64,000 nt of DNA from Cryptomeria japonica (Eukaryota > Streptophyta > Pinopsida > Cupressales > Cupressaceae): positions 438,061,230-438,125,229 of the forward strand of contig NC_081407.1 in NCBI RefSeq assembly GCF_030272615.1, written 5' to 3'. The position numbers were made by a program, and so were the translations under genes. Positions 48,501 through 59,575 of this stretch are shown piece after piece (positions within the stretch are counted from its first letter, which is position 1; each line of letters begins with the position of its first letter). The notes beneath the pieces are model-generated. The model was given only the letters and a program-made list of their open reading frames with translations, had not been told where the DNA came from and searched no databases.

Positions 48501-49607
48501 CTTCATAAAGCCTTGTATGGACTAAAGGAGGCACCTAGAGCATGGTATGAACACTTGCACTCCCATCTTGTGAAGATTGGATTTGAAAGAACAAGTGAAG
48601 ATAGAAATATCTATTTGAAATCAGAAGGAGATCAGATTCCAATCTCTGAAGTATTTGTTGATAACATCATCTTTGGAGGAGATGACAAGATGAGTCATGA
48701 TTTTGCAGATGAGATGATGAAGGAATTTGAGATGTCACTCATATGGGAGATTAAGTTCTTCATTGGACTACAGATTCAACAAATGAAAGATGGAATCTTT
48801 ATTACTCAGTGCAAGTATGTCAAAGAGGTGTTGAGGACATTTGACATGGAAGACAGTAAACTGGTTGGTACACCAATGGTGACTGGCTTTAAACTATCAA
48901 AAGAAGATGACTCAACACTGGTAAATGAGAAGGAATATCGATCAATGATTGGTAAGTTGCATTATGTAGTGCATAGAAGACTAGACATTATACACGTAGT
49001 GGGTATTACCGCTCGGTTTCAACAAAGCCCAAGAGAATCCCACTTGGTAGCAGTCAAGCGGATTCTTAGATACCTGAAGGGAACTATTGACTATGGGTTA
49101 TGGTATCCATACAATAATGAGTTCAACCTGAAAGTATTCATAGATGTTGATTGGGTTGGTAGTGTAGATGACCAGAAGAGCACAACTGGTTGTGCATTCT
49201 TTCTTGGTGGTAGACTGGTCTCATGGATGAGTAAAAAGTAGAGCTGTATCTCTCAGTCTACAACGGAAGTAGAGTATGTTGCAACTTTTATGAACTTTAC
49301 CTAGACTATTTGGATGAAGCACACATTGAATAGCTTCAAAGTTCTTGTATCTGAACCGGTAAGTATATTCAGTGACAATACAAGTGCAATTAACATATCC
49401 AAGAATCTGGTCTTACATACTAGAACCAAGCACTTTGAACTCAAGTATCATTTCTTAAGGGAAAAGGTTCAGAACAAAGAGGTTGTATTGGAACATGTTT
49501 CCAGTAAGGAGTAGTTAGCAGATATATTCACCAAGCCTCTACCAAAGGCTTCATTTACCTATTTGAGAGGTGAATTAGGGGTGCTGCCGCTTCAAGAGGT
49601 GAAATAA
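45519..49607 (+). pseudogene. copia element 2 Gag-Pol polyprotein, 14 nonsense codons, no frameshift
   Basis: A single frame from ATG 45519 to TAA 49605 holds the whole Ty1/copia polyprotein. Visible: Gag (REGPKFNRDNFKIWKDRMK), zinc knuckle CFSCYWIGHIAINC (around 46308-46350), protease site written ESGCSHHM (Asp changed to Glu, 46563), integrase (HRRLCHVNFD..CREC, then TDQGGEF), reverse transcriptase (KVYQMDVKSAFLNG, active site FVDNIIFG with the second Asp changed to Asn at 48663) and RNase H (DNTSAINISKN, LADIFTKPLPKA). Internal stops: 45696, 45903, 46200, 46209, 46554, 46764, 47160, 47343, 47406, 47496, 48432, 49239, 49302 and 49512; eight are TAG, four TAA, two TGA. No indel breaks the frame. 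It is related to, but clearly distinct from, copia 1. Confidence 0.92.
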
Positions 49608-49674
49608 AAGTATGTGCTCCACATCAGTCAGGTATTGTAGTGTCCAACCTTTCTCAGGATTGATGTGTTGAAGG

Positions 49675-49848
49675 ATGCTACTCCTCAGGGGGAGCAACAT
49701 AGTGGAACAGGGAAGCTTGTGCCTCCACTTTGGCATTGTTGTCAAAGGGGGAGAAGATGTGAAGCGGGGAAGATATCTGCAACAATAGGGAGAAGATGTG
49801 GTGCTAAGTGATATCTTTTTATATTGTCATCAATGCCAAAGGGGGAGA
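49675..49848 (+). promoter_or_regulatory. polypurine-tract-like motifs upstream of copia 2 3' LTR
   Basis: CTCAGGGGGAGCAAC (from 49685), GTCAAAGGGGGAGAAGATG (from 49741), ATAGGGAGAAGATG (from 49786) and GCCAAAGGGGGAGAT directly at the LTR. The last is the likely functional tract. Copia 1 has the same multi-tract layout. Confidence 0.75.
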
Positions 49849-49849
49849 T

Positions 49850-50772
49850 TGTTGGCATATGTGCAAGAGTATGATGACATTATGATATTGTATGTTGTCA
49901 TTGATGTCAATATGCTGAGAAGTGAACCGATATATTGAAGTTAAGCAACTAGCAAAGAGAACCGGTATGGTGGTGTAAACCGGTATGTGCAATAAGTGAA
50001 GCAGTATGTTTGTCCAAGTGAACTGGTATGATGTTGTGAACTGGAACCGGTATGTCGGAATGGGAATTGGTACATGGAATGTGGTAGGACTGCCAGTTGG
50101 TAGTCTTAGATTTAGGGTTTCTGGTTGAAGTGTTCCAAGCCTGTGTGATTCAACCGATGACATTGTGTGATGAGTTAGCATTGTAATGGAGATCAAATCA
50201 TTTTGCCACGTCAGCCTCATGCACATGAATGATCTTGCATGAAGGAGATTGATCCTATCTACCTCGAGAATGTGCAAAGTCTTTACAAACGGTGGAGAAC
50301 GCGTGATGGGTTATCGCCTCCATGAAGCGATGAAGAACAAATGGTGGAGAATGTCTTGAGATCTGTTCAAGACCATTGTATTCAAATGCAAAGTGCTCAA
50401 TGGTCAGGATTGAACCGATCAATTTCTCAACCTAAGTGTTTAGGGTTTAGGTTTTATGCTGCTGACCTATCTGTGTTCTATAAGGTCGATTTTGTGTTTC
50501 ATGTTGAGGTTTTTGGCAAATGTTGTGTGTGTATCTAAGTGTAGAGATACGTGATTCTTGCCAGACCAGATAAGAGGATTGATACCTGCATGGTGTGTGT
50601 GTAGAAGGAGGGAACTAAAGAGGATCTGCATTGACATTGAGTGCTATTACCAGATCATCGTAATACCTGTTGATCTTTAACTACTTCAATAGTTGGAAAA
50701 TCCCTTAACCGGGTAGCTTTAACCAGCTTGCTGTAAATCCTTTAACAGGGTGACTCAAAGCCATTGAGTTCA
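49850..50772 (+). repeat. copia element 2, 3' LTR, truncated by gypsy insertion
   Basis: Starts TGTTGGCATATGTGC and aligns with the 5' LTR to CCATTGAGTT, then is cut by the gypsy LTR at 50773. The last third of the LTR (rest of U5) should resume after the gypsy element, outside the window. Many differences from the 5' LTR are CG to TG or CA changes, for example within the AACCGGTATG motifs. Confidence 0.9.
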
Positions 50773-50777
50773 TGTCT

Positions 50778-51008
50778 AATTAAATAAATATTTTATTTAT
50801 TTAATTATTTGAGCCTAATTCTTCTATTAATTAAATAAATCCTTATTTATTTAATTAATTCATTTATCCTCTTCTAGCCTTATTTCTCATTTAAATAAAT
50901 ACCTTTATTTATTTAAATTATCCTTTTTCCTAAATTAAATAAATCTTATTTATTTAATTGATCCCACTTCTTCTATTAATTAAATGAATCTTTATTTATT
51001 TAATTAAT
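50778..51008. repeat. five AT-rich palindromes in gypsy U3
   Basis: Perfect or near-perfect inverted repeats with 3-6 base loops: 50778-50806 (13-bp arms), 50826-50859 (15-bp arms), 50889-50918 (12), 50933-50959 (12) and 50975-51008 (15, one mismatch). All share the core TTAAATAAAT / ATTTATTTAA. The DNA between them is unrelated except for CTTCTATTAATTAAAT around numbers 2 and 5. Confidence 0.92.
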
Positions 51009-51166
51009 TCATTAGCCTTTTCTACCTATGACACATGTCATTCATCTCTTAATTCATACACTACCTACCCTCTTATTATTTTATTATTTCTTTCACCTAC
51101 CCTCTAATCATAGCCGACCTCTTTTACACCTCTCAATCTTATCCCTCCATTTCTTATAGTGTCTTG

Positions 51167-51174
51167 TATATAAG
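51167..51174 (+). promoter_or_regulatory. TATA box of gypsy 5' LTR
   Basis: TATATAAG followed by GAGATGCTTCC, about 395 bases into the LTR and downstream of the palindrome array. Confidence 0.6.
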
Positions 51175-51535
51175 GAGATGCTTCCTTCATTATCAAACCC
51201 TAACTAACTAACTACTTGATCAATTGACTACACTACGCTTTTGAACTTGCATATGCGATCCTACTTGCAACCACATTTTCGCTCTTTGTTGAGCTCTTGT
51301 GCACATAAAATTTGAGAGAAAATATATCAAGCAAGATCAATGGAGATAGGAAGAATTGAGATCCAAACCCTATTGGACATGTGATGGTATAATATTTGTG
51401 ATTTCATTTGATTTGCATTGTCTTAGGTAATCTTCATATGTTATGGTGGATCTTTGTTGTTGTTAGGCTAGGGTTTTGTGGTTGAATTCATTTAGTCTTT
51501 CAACATTGTTGTTTCAATTTCCTCCATAAACATTT

Positions 51536-51553
51536 TGGCACGCCCAGTGGAAC
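51536..51553 (+). promoter_or_regulatory. candidate primer binding site, gypsy element
   Basis: TGGCACGCCCAGTGGAAC just inside the LTR resembles the TGGCGCGCCCAGTGG-type sites of plant Tat-like elements. The priming tRNA is not identified. Confidence 0.65.
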
Positions 51554-53813
51554 TCTTTTCCCTTTTGCATTTAACATCCTAGTTGCAGATTTTGTGTTTT
51601 TGAAGTTGCAGATCTGACATTTTTGACAGCATTTTGATATTTTTGTGTCTGCGTACTTTCGGATCGTGTTTTTGGTTTTCTGCTGTGTCTACGACATCTG
51701 GGATCACGTCTGCATCTTCGACAATATTTTATTTTATTTTTTTTGCAGATTTCAAAAATCGCGTTTGTGTTCCCTAGTCACATCTATGGGGTTTTTAGGC
51801 GCGTCTGTGTCCAGAAGCCACGTCTGTGTCCTGGAACCACCTCTATGTCTCATGTAAATGCGTTTGCGTCCAGAAGCCACATTTGTAATTCTGATAACCG
51901 CATTTGTGTATATTTGTTTCATTGATTCAGTTTTTAGTCATTCAGATTTTCAGATTTGGTTTATTTTGAGCTAACATTTTTAGATCTAGCTAACAAAAGT
52001 GGTGCAGCTTGTCTTGGAAGCAAAATCGTTTTGTTGAAGACCCCTATTTCACAAAGTCTTTTGGATCTAAAATTTACCTAACTTGTGTACTTGCAGGAAG
52101 GGGTGATTATTTCAAACAATCCAAACTACTAATAAATCTTTGGTGCAGGTCCTTGGCAAGGGTTTTTGATTTTTAGTGTGTGCCTTGTTTTCATAGATTA
52201 GCGAATACTTCAATTGGTGCACTAAAATTGAACCATTGTCTTTTGTGTCTTGAGCAATAGGCTCTTTTGTTTAATTTTTAGAGGGCCTGTCTCCCCGTGT
52301 GGTCATTAAGACTACTAGTGAGGAGAGAATGACCCAAGCGGTAGCAAAAGAAAAGCCATCTTCTTCCAAACCACTATAAATAACTGTATCCATGGTGAAA
52401 ACTATGGATAACATGTGCTGATTAGTTCATACCGACACTATGTCTCCCCATAAACCCATTTGATCAAATTTATTTGATCATTTGTAGGGTGTAACCCCTA
52501 CCGGCTGGGAGCCTTCTGTATTTACAGAGCTGAAAGTGTCCCATGTATGGCCACACGAGCAAATGCCCTTACTAGCACCTTTTTGTTTTAGAAGCCAAAA
52601 TCCTTCTAGTTGTTGGGGTAGGAGGTCAGACCTCTGGTAGCGGCCCACACACATACGGTTCTTAGTAGAGATACAAAGTTTGCCACAAGGAGTTTTCATG
52701 GGGACTGATGCTTGACTGCCCTGAGAAGTGAGTGCCGAGGGTGGAGCTAGTGGGGTCAAGCATCTAAGTATCTTCTTTGAATAGCGTAGCCTCGGGGGAA
52801 ACTCCATGTGGGATCAACAACTATTGTCTTGGCCAGCCATAAGAATTGTGCTTGAGTTATTTTGAACAATCAAACATTCAAGACCAAACATCAAACATTG
52901 TGTCTTTTGTGTCTTCAAGTGTATGCAAAACAATTTTACATCAAACAACACACTTGTCTTTGAGTCATTTTGGGAGTCTAAACACTTGCAAACATTGAGT
53001 CTTCATCAACATTGTGTCCTCTTGTCACAAAAAATAGTCAAACATTCAGATTTGGTCACAACAAAGCAACTTCACAGTTTGAAAAAATTGTACAAAGTTT
53101 GCAGAAACACGTCTGTGTCTGATAGAACCACGTCTGTGTCATATAACTGCATCTGTGTCTGACAAAACCATGTCTGTGTCTTTTGAGCAACATTGCAACA
53201 TCTCATAAATGCGTCTGTGTCTGACAGAACCATGTTTGTGTCATTTAAGCACGTCTGTGTTTGACAGAATAGCGTCTGTGTCATTTAAGCACGTCCGTGA
53301 AGTATACAGCCATGTCTATGTTCAGGATTGAAAACTTTCATAATTCAGCAAACAAGAACTGCCAGTTTCAGACTTATTGAGCTTCCTAGGTTATCTCTTC
53401 AGGTTTTCATCTAGCATTCAACCAGTCTTTAGGTCTCATAAATTCCATCATTGCTTTACGCCTTGCATTACATTCACATTTGTCTAAACTTGAGTCAAAA
53501 GGTCACTTGCTTGTCCTCATCTTGCTTTGTCAACATACAACATACAACAACACTTTGCTAAGTGGTCCCTCATCAAGGTCTATCACCTTTGGGTCTCATT
53601 TGGTCTTACTTAGAGTCAAGGTCAACTTACCTCATTAAGAGAAACTATCATCTCTTTGGAAGTCACACCTACTCTACTACATACATACTTGGTCTTACAC
53701 TTTGGACATTGCAAAGTACACCTCAGATTCATTTACATTCCATCCAACTCTTAGTCTTCCATACTCTTTCCATTTTTCATCTAGTCTCACACATCTTGGT
53801 CAAGACCTAGTTC
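51554..53813 (+). other. gypsy element 5' leader with CGTCTGTGTC repeats
   Basis: A 2.2-kb untranslated leader between PBS and gag. It holds two clusters of a CGTCTGTGTC-like motif (51645-51910 and 53105-53315). Between them is a less AT-rich block (52480-52830) with no gene that I recognise; a 109-codon minus-strand frame there is probably chance. Confidence 0.6.
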
Positions 53814-56120
53814 ATGGTTGAAACCCATTACCAAAAATCTAGGAGAGAAGCTAAAGAGGCTCAAGAGTCCGCAAACATGAGTTCCTATGAATATGACAAT
53901 GATATTTTTTTTAATTCTGATCATACTACATTACCTGACATGGATGCCTATAGAAACATTCCAAATGTTGAGAACATGGCCACTACAAACAACAATGATA
54001 CACACAATGACAATATGGACAACTTCTCAGTACATTCAGCAGAAGTGGAAGACACCATTATGAATCCTCATTTCAATCGATTGGTTGAGGAAATAATGAG
54101 GAGAGATAGACAGTATTTTCTACAAGTGATGGCACAAAGTGGAACCAAGATCCCCCATGATTTTGACATGTCTCAAATAATGGAAAATCAACCTTTGCAA
54201 CAACCTCACCTCAACATGGATCAAAGGAGGCCTAATAGTGGAGGCAATAGAGGACCACATATGGTGCTTGAATCACCATCATCTTTGTTTCAAAAACCAG
54301 AGGTCCCATACACACATGGTCAAGCATATGATACTCACCTTCGTAGACCATTATGGAGGTCTTATGCAGAAAAATATGCTCAATCACATACCAATGCTAA
54401 GGATCAACCACCAAAGCAATTGGATATTCAAAGGCATGCTCAAAATTTGGACACAAGGAAACCTCACGTAAAATTTGGGGGAAACACACTAGAACAAACT
54501 CATGACATGCCTATAGAGTATGGTATACATGGACAAAACAAATATTCCATTCCTCATCATGACTCTATACCAAGTGGTCCTTATACGTAGCATCATTATA
54601 GACCTCCTCCATATGAGCATGTGTATGATCAATATCATCCATATATGCAACATGCTCCTCCTCCAATTGGTGCCTCAAGCATGGGGTATGGTCCAAGAAG
54701 TTGGTCTCCACCGAAGAACAATTTGGAGCAACAAATTAGGGACTTACAAAAGAAAATGGAGGACATAAACACACCAAAGCCAACTTACACAATGAGAGAC
54801 ATATGTCCCTATCCATTTGACAAGAGCATTCCAATGCCTCAATTTCCTACACACTTTGTGACACCTAAGTTTGATAAGTACAGAGGAAAAGGGGATCCTA
54901 AGGCACATATAAGACAATTTTTCATAGCTTGCATTGAGGTAGCAGCAGAAGAGACATATTTGATGAGATTATTCCCACAGAGCTTAGGTGATCAAGCTAT
55001 GGAATGGTTCTCCCAACTTCCACCTGGAATTAAGTCATGGGGTGATCTAGCAGAGGTATTTATCCAACATTTCTCATACAACATAGAGACAGACATATCG
55101 GTGACTACCTTGTGCAATACCAAACAAAAGGATGGAGAATCTTTTTCATCATTTTTACAAAGATGGAGGAATTTAGCCAGCAGATGCTCTTGTTAAATTC
55201 CATAGAAACAAATGGTAGAAATGTTCACTCAGAATGTTAACAAAGACATTGGTTATGACTTAAGGAAAGCTTGTTTGTCCACGTTCAAGGACATCATTGA
55301 AAAAGGCTTAGCAACAGAGAAGGTCCTAATTGAACAAGGAGTCATTAAAATATTCAAAGAAAACAAAGATGACTTTAAAGGAAAAGATAAGCCAAGATTT
55401 TGGAAAAAAAACAAGAACACAATCAATGATGGTGTTGTGGATGCCAATACAGTGCGACCCAAAATCATTTTTTTGGGATCAAGCTTTACAAACAATCAAG
55501 TGAATACTCAAACAACTTCCAGATTACAAAGGAAGTACACCCCATTGGGAGAACCACTTGAGTCAGTTTTCAAGAAGCTAGTGGCAAACAAAGTAATCAC
55601 CATTCTAGATTTTCCTCCATATGAACCAAAGGTCAAACCAAATTGGTGGAATGATGATGAGTATTGTGAATTTCATAAGAGCAAAGGTCATAAGACAGGA
55701 AATTGCCATCGACTAAAAAACATCATACAAGATCTCATTGATAGAGGTGACATTGAGATCGAGGGACACTCATCCAAGCAAGAACATGAGATGTTTAAGG
55801 AACCATTCCCAAAACATGACAAGGAAAAATCTGTAGCCACAGATGACCAGACCAACTATACTAGAGAATCTTATAACTATGATTCAACTATTAATCACAT
55901 CTCGATGGACAATTATGTCTCTACCATTATCATCAAGGACAAAACGCCTGAAAATTCTACCCAAAGATCCAAAATTGTCCTAAAAGGCATTGGATCTTCT
56001 TCTGAACCTACCTCTGAATGTCATGTTACAACCCGTCAAGGTAAATTCACTTTGCAAGGTGCTCCAACCAAAAACACTACTTCCTCATCAACCAAGCCTA
56101 AATATGACCTTGTAGAATAG
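53814..56120 (+). pseudogene. gypsy (Tat-lineage) gag
   Basis: One frame from ATG 53814, broken by TAG at 54588, TAA at 55194 and TAG near 55203. It starts with a hydrophilic region, then carries the retrotransposon gag domain (54830-55190): FDKYRGKGDPKAHIRQFFIA, then AMEWFSQLPPGIKSWGDLAE and FSSFLQRWRNLA. A zinc-knuckle-like motif CEFHKSKGHKTGNCHRLK (55667-55720) follows, in the C-x2-H..H..C form usual in Tat-like Gag. The frame continues past the TAG at 56118 with recognisable element sequence to about 56328. Gag forms the particle that packages element RNA. Start chosen at the first ATG after the leader. Confidence 0.85.
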
Positions 56121-56316
56121 TTAGGGAAGACACTTGCGCTCATCTCCATCCTTGAGCTCTTACACATATCCCCCGCACATAAAGCTATTCTTGACAAAAT
56201 CATGAGAGACACGGCTATCCCTACTGATCTAAACGTGGACCAGTTTCAAGCCATGGTGGGATACCTTTCCATTCCACACTTCCTTACATTCACAGAAGCC
56301 GATGACGCCTCCATAA

Positions 56317-57477
56317 GTGAAGCCACATAATGCACCATTACATATTGAAGCCTTCATACACAAACATCAAATAAAACGAGTCCTGATAGATGGAGGAGCA
56401 GGTCTAAACATTTGTACATTGAGCACCATTAAACAATTGGGATATTCTGATAAAGCTGTGAATTCTACAAACAAAATTACCATCAAGGCATATGATGATG
56501 AAGAGCGTTCATCCAAAGGCACAGTCACCTTACCTCTCAGAGTTGGGCCAGTTACAAAGGATGTGGTTTGTCAAGTCCTAGACCTAGATTTCACATAAAA
56601 TATATTACTAGGACGTCCTTGGATTCATGAAATGAGGATAGTCCCATCTACATATCACCAATGCATTAAGTTTCCCCACAATGGAGTTGAAACAATAGTT
56701 AATGGAGATCCTAATCCATTCATATACTGCAATAACTTGAGATTGAAAACTGAGACAATCATTCCAAGTAATAGGGAAGCTGTTCCTTCTTCTGCATACA
56801 TTAATCCTGAGTCATTAAAACCTTCGACATCAAAACAAGGTGAGCTTAAAGGGAAATTCCAGGACAAGGGTATGGGTGAATACACTTTGAATCAAACCAT
56901 GTACTTACAACAAGTCATGAGTTCACCAAAAGAATATGGAAGACCACATCCTAATAAGTAGGTATCTATCATTATACTCAAATGGGACCCTACTATCTTT
57001 CAAAGATGGGGTGAACTGGAAGAGGAAGACTTATACAAAATGCTTTACAAAGACCTTGAAAATGATACACAAGATCACATTAGCATACCATATGAGAAGT
57101 ATGGCAAAGGGTTCAAGATTCTACAAAAAATTGGGTATGATGGCAAAAGCCCTCTTGGCTTAAGAAAAGAAGGCATCATTGAACCTTTACAACCTGAATT
57201 GACATTCAAAAGGGAACACTCAAAGGGACTTGGTTTCATGACTTCTAAGGTCCACACTCAAAGGACAGAAGAAACATTACAAATCAAAGCTGCCAAAATT
57301 CAACAAGAGAATCGCTATTCCACAGACTCCAACGAATGGGAATGGGGTTTAGACACTACGAGCTCACCGAGACATTCAGAGAGCCAGATGAACCCACAAA
57401 AGAAGAGGAATTTTATGAAAAATTCAAAGTTGGTCAAGAAACAACCCCGGAGGATCCCATACAGTCCTTGCCTCTAG
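56317..57477 (+). pseudogene. gypsy aspartic protease and G-patch region
   Basis: This region is in the +1 frame relative to gag. Retropepsin-like protease: the active-site segment VLIDGGAGLNICTL (around 56383-56424) has DGG where many have DTG or DSG, followed by [11 protein letters not shown] (around 56605-56640), the ILG-type second motif. A TAA at 56596 and a TAG at 56959 interrupt it. Further on, KYGKGFKILQKIGYDGKSPL then GLRKEGIIEPL (57097-57190) fits the glycine pattern of a G-patch, an RNA-binding and helicase-contacting motif known after the protease in some retroelements. The frame ends at 57475; the next segment resumes in the gag frame. Confidence 0.75.
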
Positions 57478-58531
57478 GTCTTAGGTTGAAATCACATAGA
57501 ATCAGAACACTTGTCCCAGAATGCGCTATTAGTGATGATAATTTGGATTCATTCATGATCGAGATTGATGAGGAGAGTGCCAATGATGACCTAGATAACT
57601 ACCTTGACATACCTGAATATAACTGCATCTTCACTCTTAGCCCTGCTAACTTCGAAGACATCAAAGGTCTTCCCCTTGTTCACCACCAACTCATTGATTG
57701 GGACCATGAAGGACCTACACAGTTTGACACATTCCAAAATGATGAAGCTTTTATTGACTATCTTGGCATACGAGATGATCTTCCCCTTAGGGACCATAAA
57801 GCGGGACACACTATAGAACTCAATAGCGTGGCATATTTTGGTGAGGGTGTCGGACCTTCCAATCGCAAAAATATAAAATTAAAAACAAATCAAGGGTCTT
57901 ATGGCGAAAACCACGCTGTGGTGCTGTCTGACCCCAAAAAACTAAAAAGAAAGGACGTATCTGAGGGCAAAAACCTCTCTGAGGCACCCGAAGATGGAAG
58001 GCTCGACATTCTCCTAGCATCATATGAGGAAAAGTCATCCATGTTGGTAGAGGAGACTATCAAAACAAACATTGGCACAGAGGAAGTTCCACACAACATA
58101 TTCCTGGCTCAATCTTTGACAGAGCCAGAAAGGTCAAAATTCATAAGTTTCTTCACAGAATGACAAATCAACTTTGCATGGTCATACGCTGATATGCCTG
58201 GATTGGATATGGATTTGGTAATGCACCATTTGACAGTTAAACTGGGGGCAAAACCAGTGAAACAGAAATTAAGAAAGATGCATCCACAAGTCACATTATT
58301 AGTCAAAGCAGAGCTTGAGAAATTATTGGATGTCGGATTCATACACCCAATTGATTATCCCGAATGGATCTCCAACTTAGTGCTTGTTAGTAAACCAGAT
58401 CGTAGTATCAGAATATGTACAGATTTTAGAGACATCAACAAAGCTTGTCCTAAGGATGATTTTCCATTACCAAATATTGACTTGATTGTCGATCTCACAG
58501 TAGGTCATGCGATGTATTCCTTGATGGATGG
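57336..58531 (+). pseudogene. gypsy pol: linker and reverse transcriptase 5' part (split by solo LTR)
   Basis: The frame opens at 57336, overlapping the end of the protease frame. An acidic linker (57500-58160) ends with FTE, TGA (58161) and NFAWSYADMPGLD, the usual entry to Tat-like reverse transcriptase. RT motifs follow: KQKLRKMHPQ, VGFIHPIDYPEWISNLVLVS, IRICTDFRDINKACPKDDFP with the first catalytic-region Asp, and MYSLMDG, cut exactly there by the solo LTR at 58532. The coding continues at 62758 with FSGYNQIKIA, so removal of the insert and one target copy would leave the reading phase unchanged. The TGA at 58161 makes it a pseudogene. Confidence 0.88.
58527..58531. repeat. target-site duplication GATGG, left copy
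   Basis: GATGG directly before TGTAATGCCCC; identical to 62753-62757. Confidence 0.93.
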
Positions 58532-58924
58532 TGTAATGCCCCACCAGGAAACCCCAAAGGGTTAAAGGTAAAACACTCAAATGGAGTGTAAATATTTTTT
58601 TTTTATAATAATAATAAGAGTGTTAATATTAAGTCACAACATTAAGATGCATTAGAGTTATCTAATGCTTAGATAACACAACGGAAGACTAAATGAACCT
58701 AAGGAGTTTCCCAACATGATTACATAACTTAACACCTAACTCAACTCACTACAATGGATCCAATTAAACTGGATAACTTAGTTACATGTTATTACTTGGA
58801 ACATGGATATAATTTGTTCAGTGAATTAACATTATAGAGATTATGAAGCGTTCATCTATTATGGTCGCATAAGCGGCTATCAAGAGGGATTTTACCCAAT
58901 GAAGTTAAAATATAGTTAACTTAA

Positions 58925-59575
58925 GAATTCGCCCATTAAGGTTTAAGTATGGTTAACTTGATGAGTCCATCCATTTAGATACAATGTAACTAATATATCG
59001 AGGTTCATTTATTTAGGTTTAAAAATAACCGACCAAATAAGATCATCCTTTATAGTTAAAATATGGCTAATAAGGTGAAATTCATTCATCAAGGATTAAG
59101 ATGTAAACCAACGAAATGAAGTTCATTCATTAGGGTTTAAACATAACCAACTATTAAATCATAGTTCATTTATAGAGGATAAAATGTAAATAGCCAAATG
59201 AAGATCCTCCATCGGGGTTAAGATATAGGTAACTTAATGAGTACACTCATTTTAGTTAAAATAAAGTTAATATGAAGAAACACATTTGCTAAGATTAAGA
59301 TATACACAACTAAATGAATTCTCCCATTTTAGTTCAATTATAGCTATTATGATGAAGTTCATTTATAAAGGTTAAAATGTGGGTAACCAATTGAGTTCAT
59401 CCAATTATAAAACTAATTTGGTGAGGATTATTTGTTTAGAATAAAACGTAAACAACTAAATAAATTCATCCAATTTAGTGAAATATAGCTAACATGACGA
59501 TGTCCATTTATTAAGATAATACGGTAAGTAGCCAAATGAGGTTCATCCATTAGATTTCAATTTAGATATTATGAC
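58925..59575. repeat. degenerate ~39-bp tandem array in solo LTR
   Basis: About 16-17 diverged units of 36-43 bases, each roughly TTCATYCATTTAGGTTAAAA followed by TATGGYTAACTAAATGAR. Examples start at TCCATCCATTTAG, TTCATTTATTTAGG, TTCATTCATCAAGG and TTCATTCATTAGGG. Alternate units look more alike than neighbours, hinting at a higher-order 78-bp unit. Confidence 0.8.

Larger units (their letters stand above)
50773..51532 (+). repeat. Ty3/gypsy (Tat-lineage) element, 5' LTR
   Basis: Starts TGTCTAATTAAATAAAT and ends CTCCATAAACA, 760 bases, with a PBS-like site four bases later. U3 contains five AT-rich palindromes (50778-51008) and a TATATAAG box at 51167-51174. The left edge is fixed by the break in the copia 2 LTR. 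The 3' partner lies outside the window. Confidence 0.8.

Noticed and set aside
52478-52807. Minus-strand 109-codon frame in the gypsy leader
   Set aside because: It lies in the leader of a plus-strand element, shows no family motif, and the region is merely less AT-rich than its surroundings.
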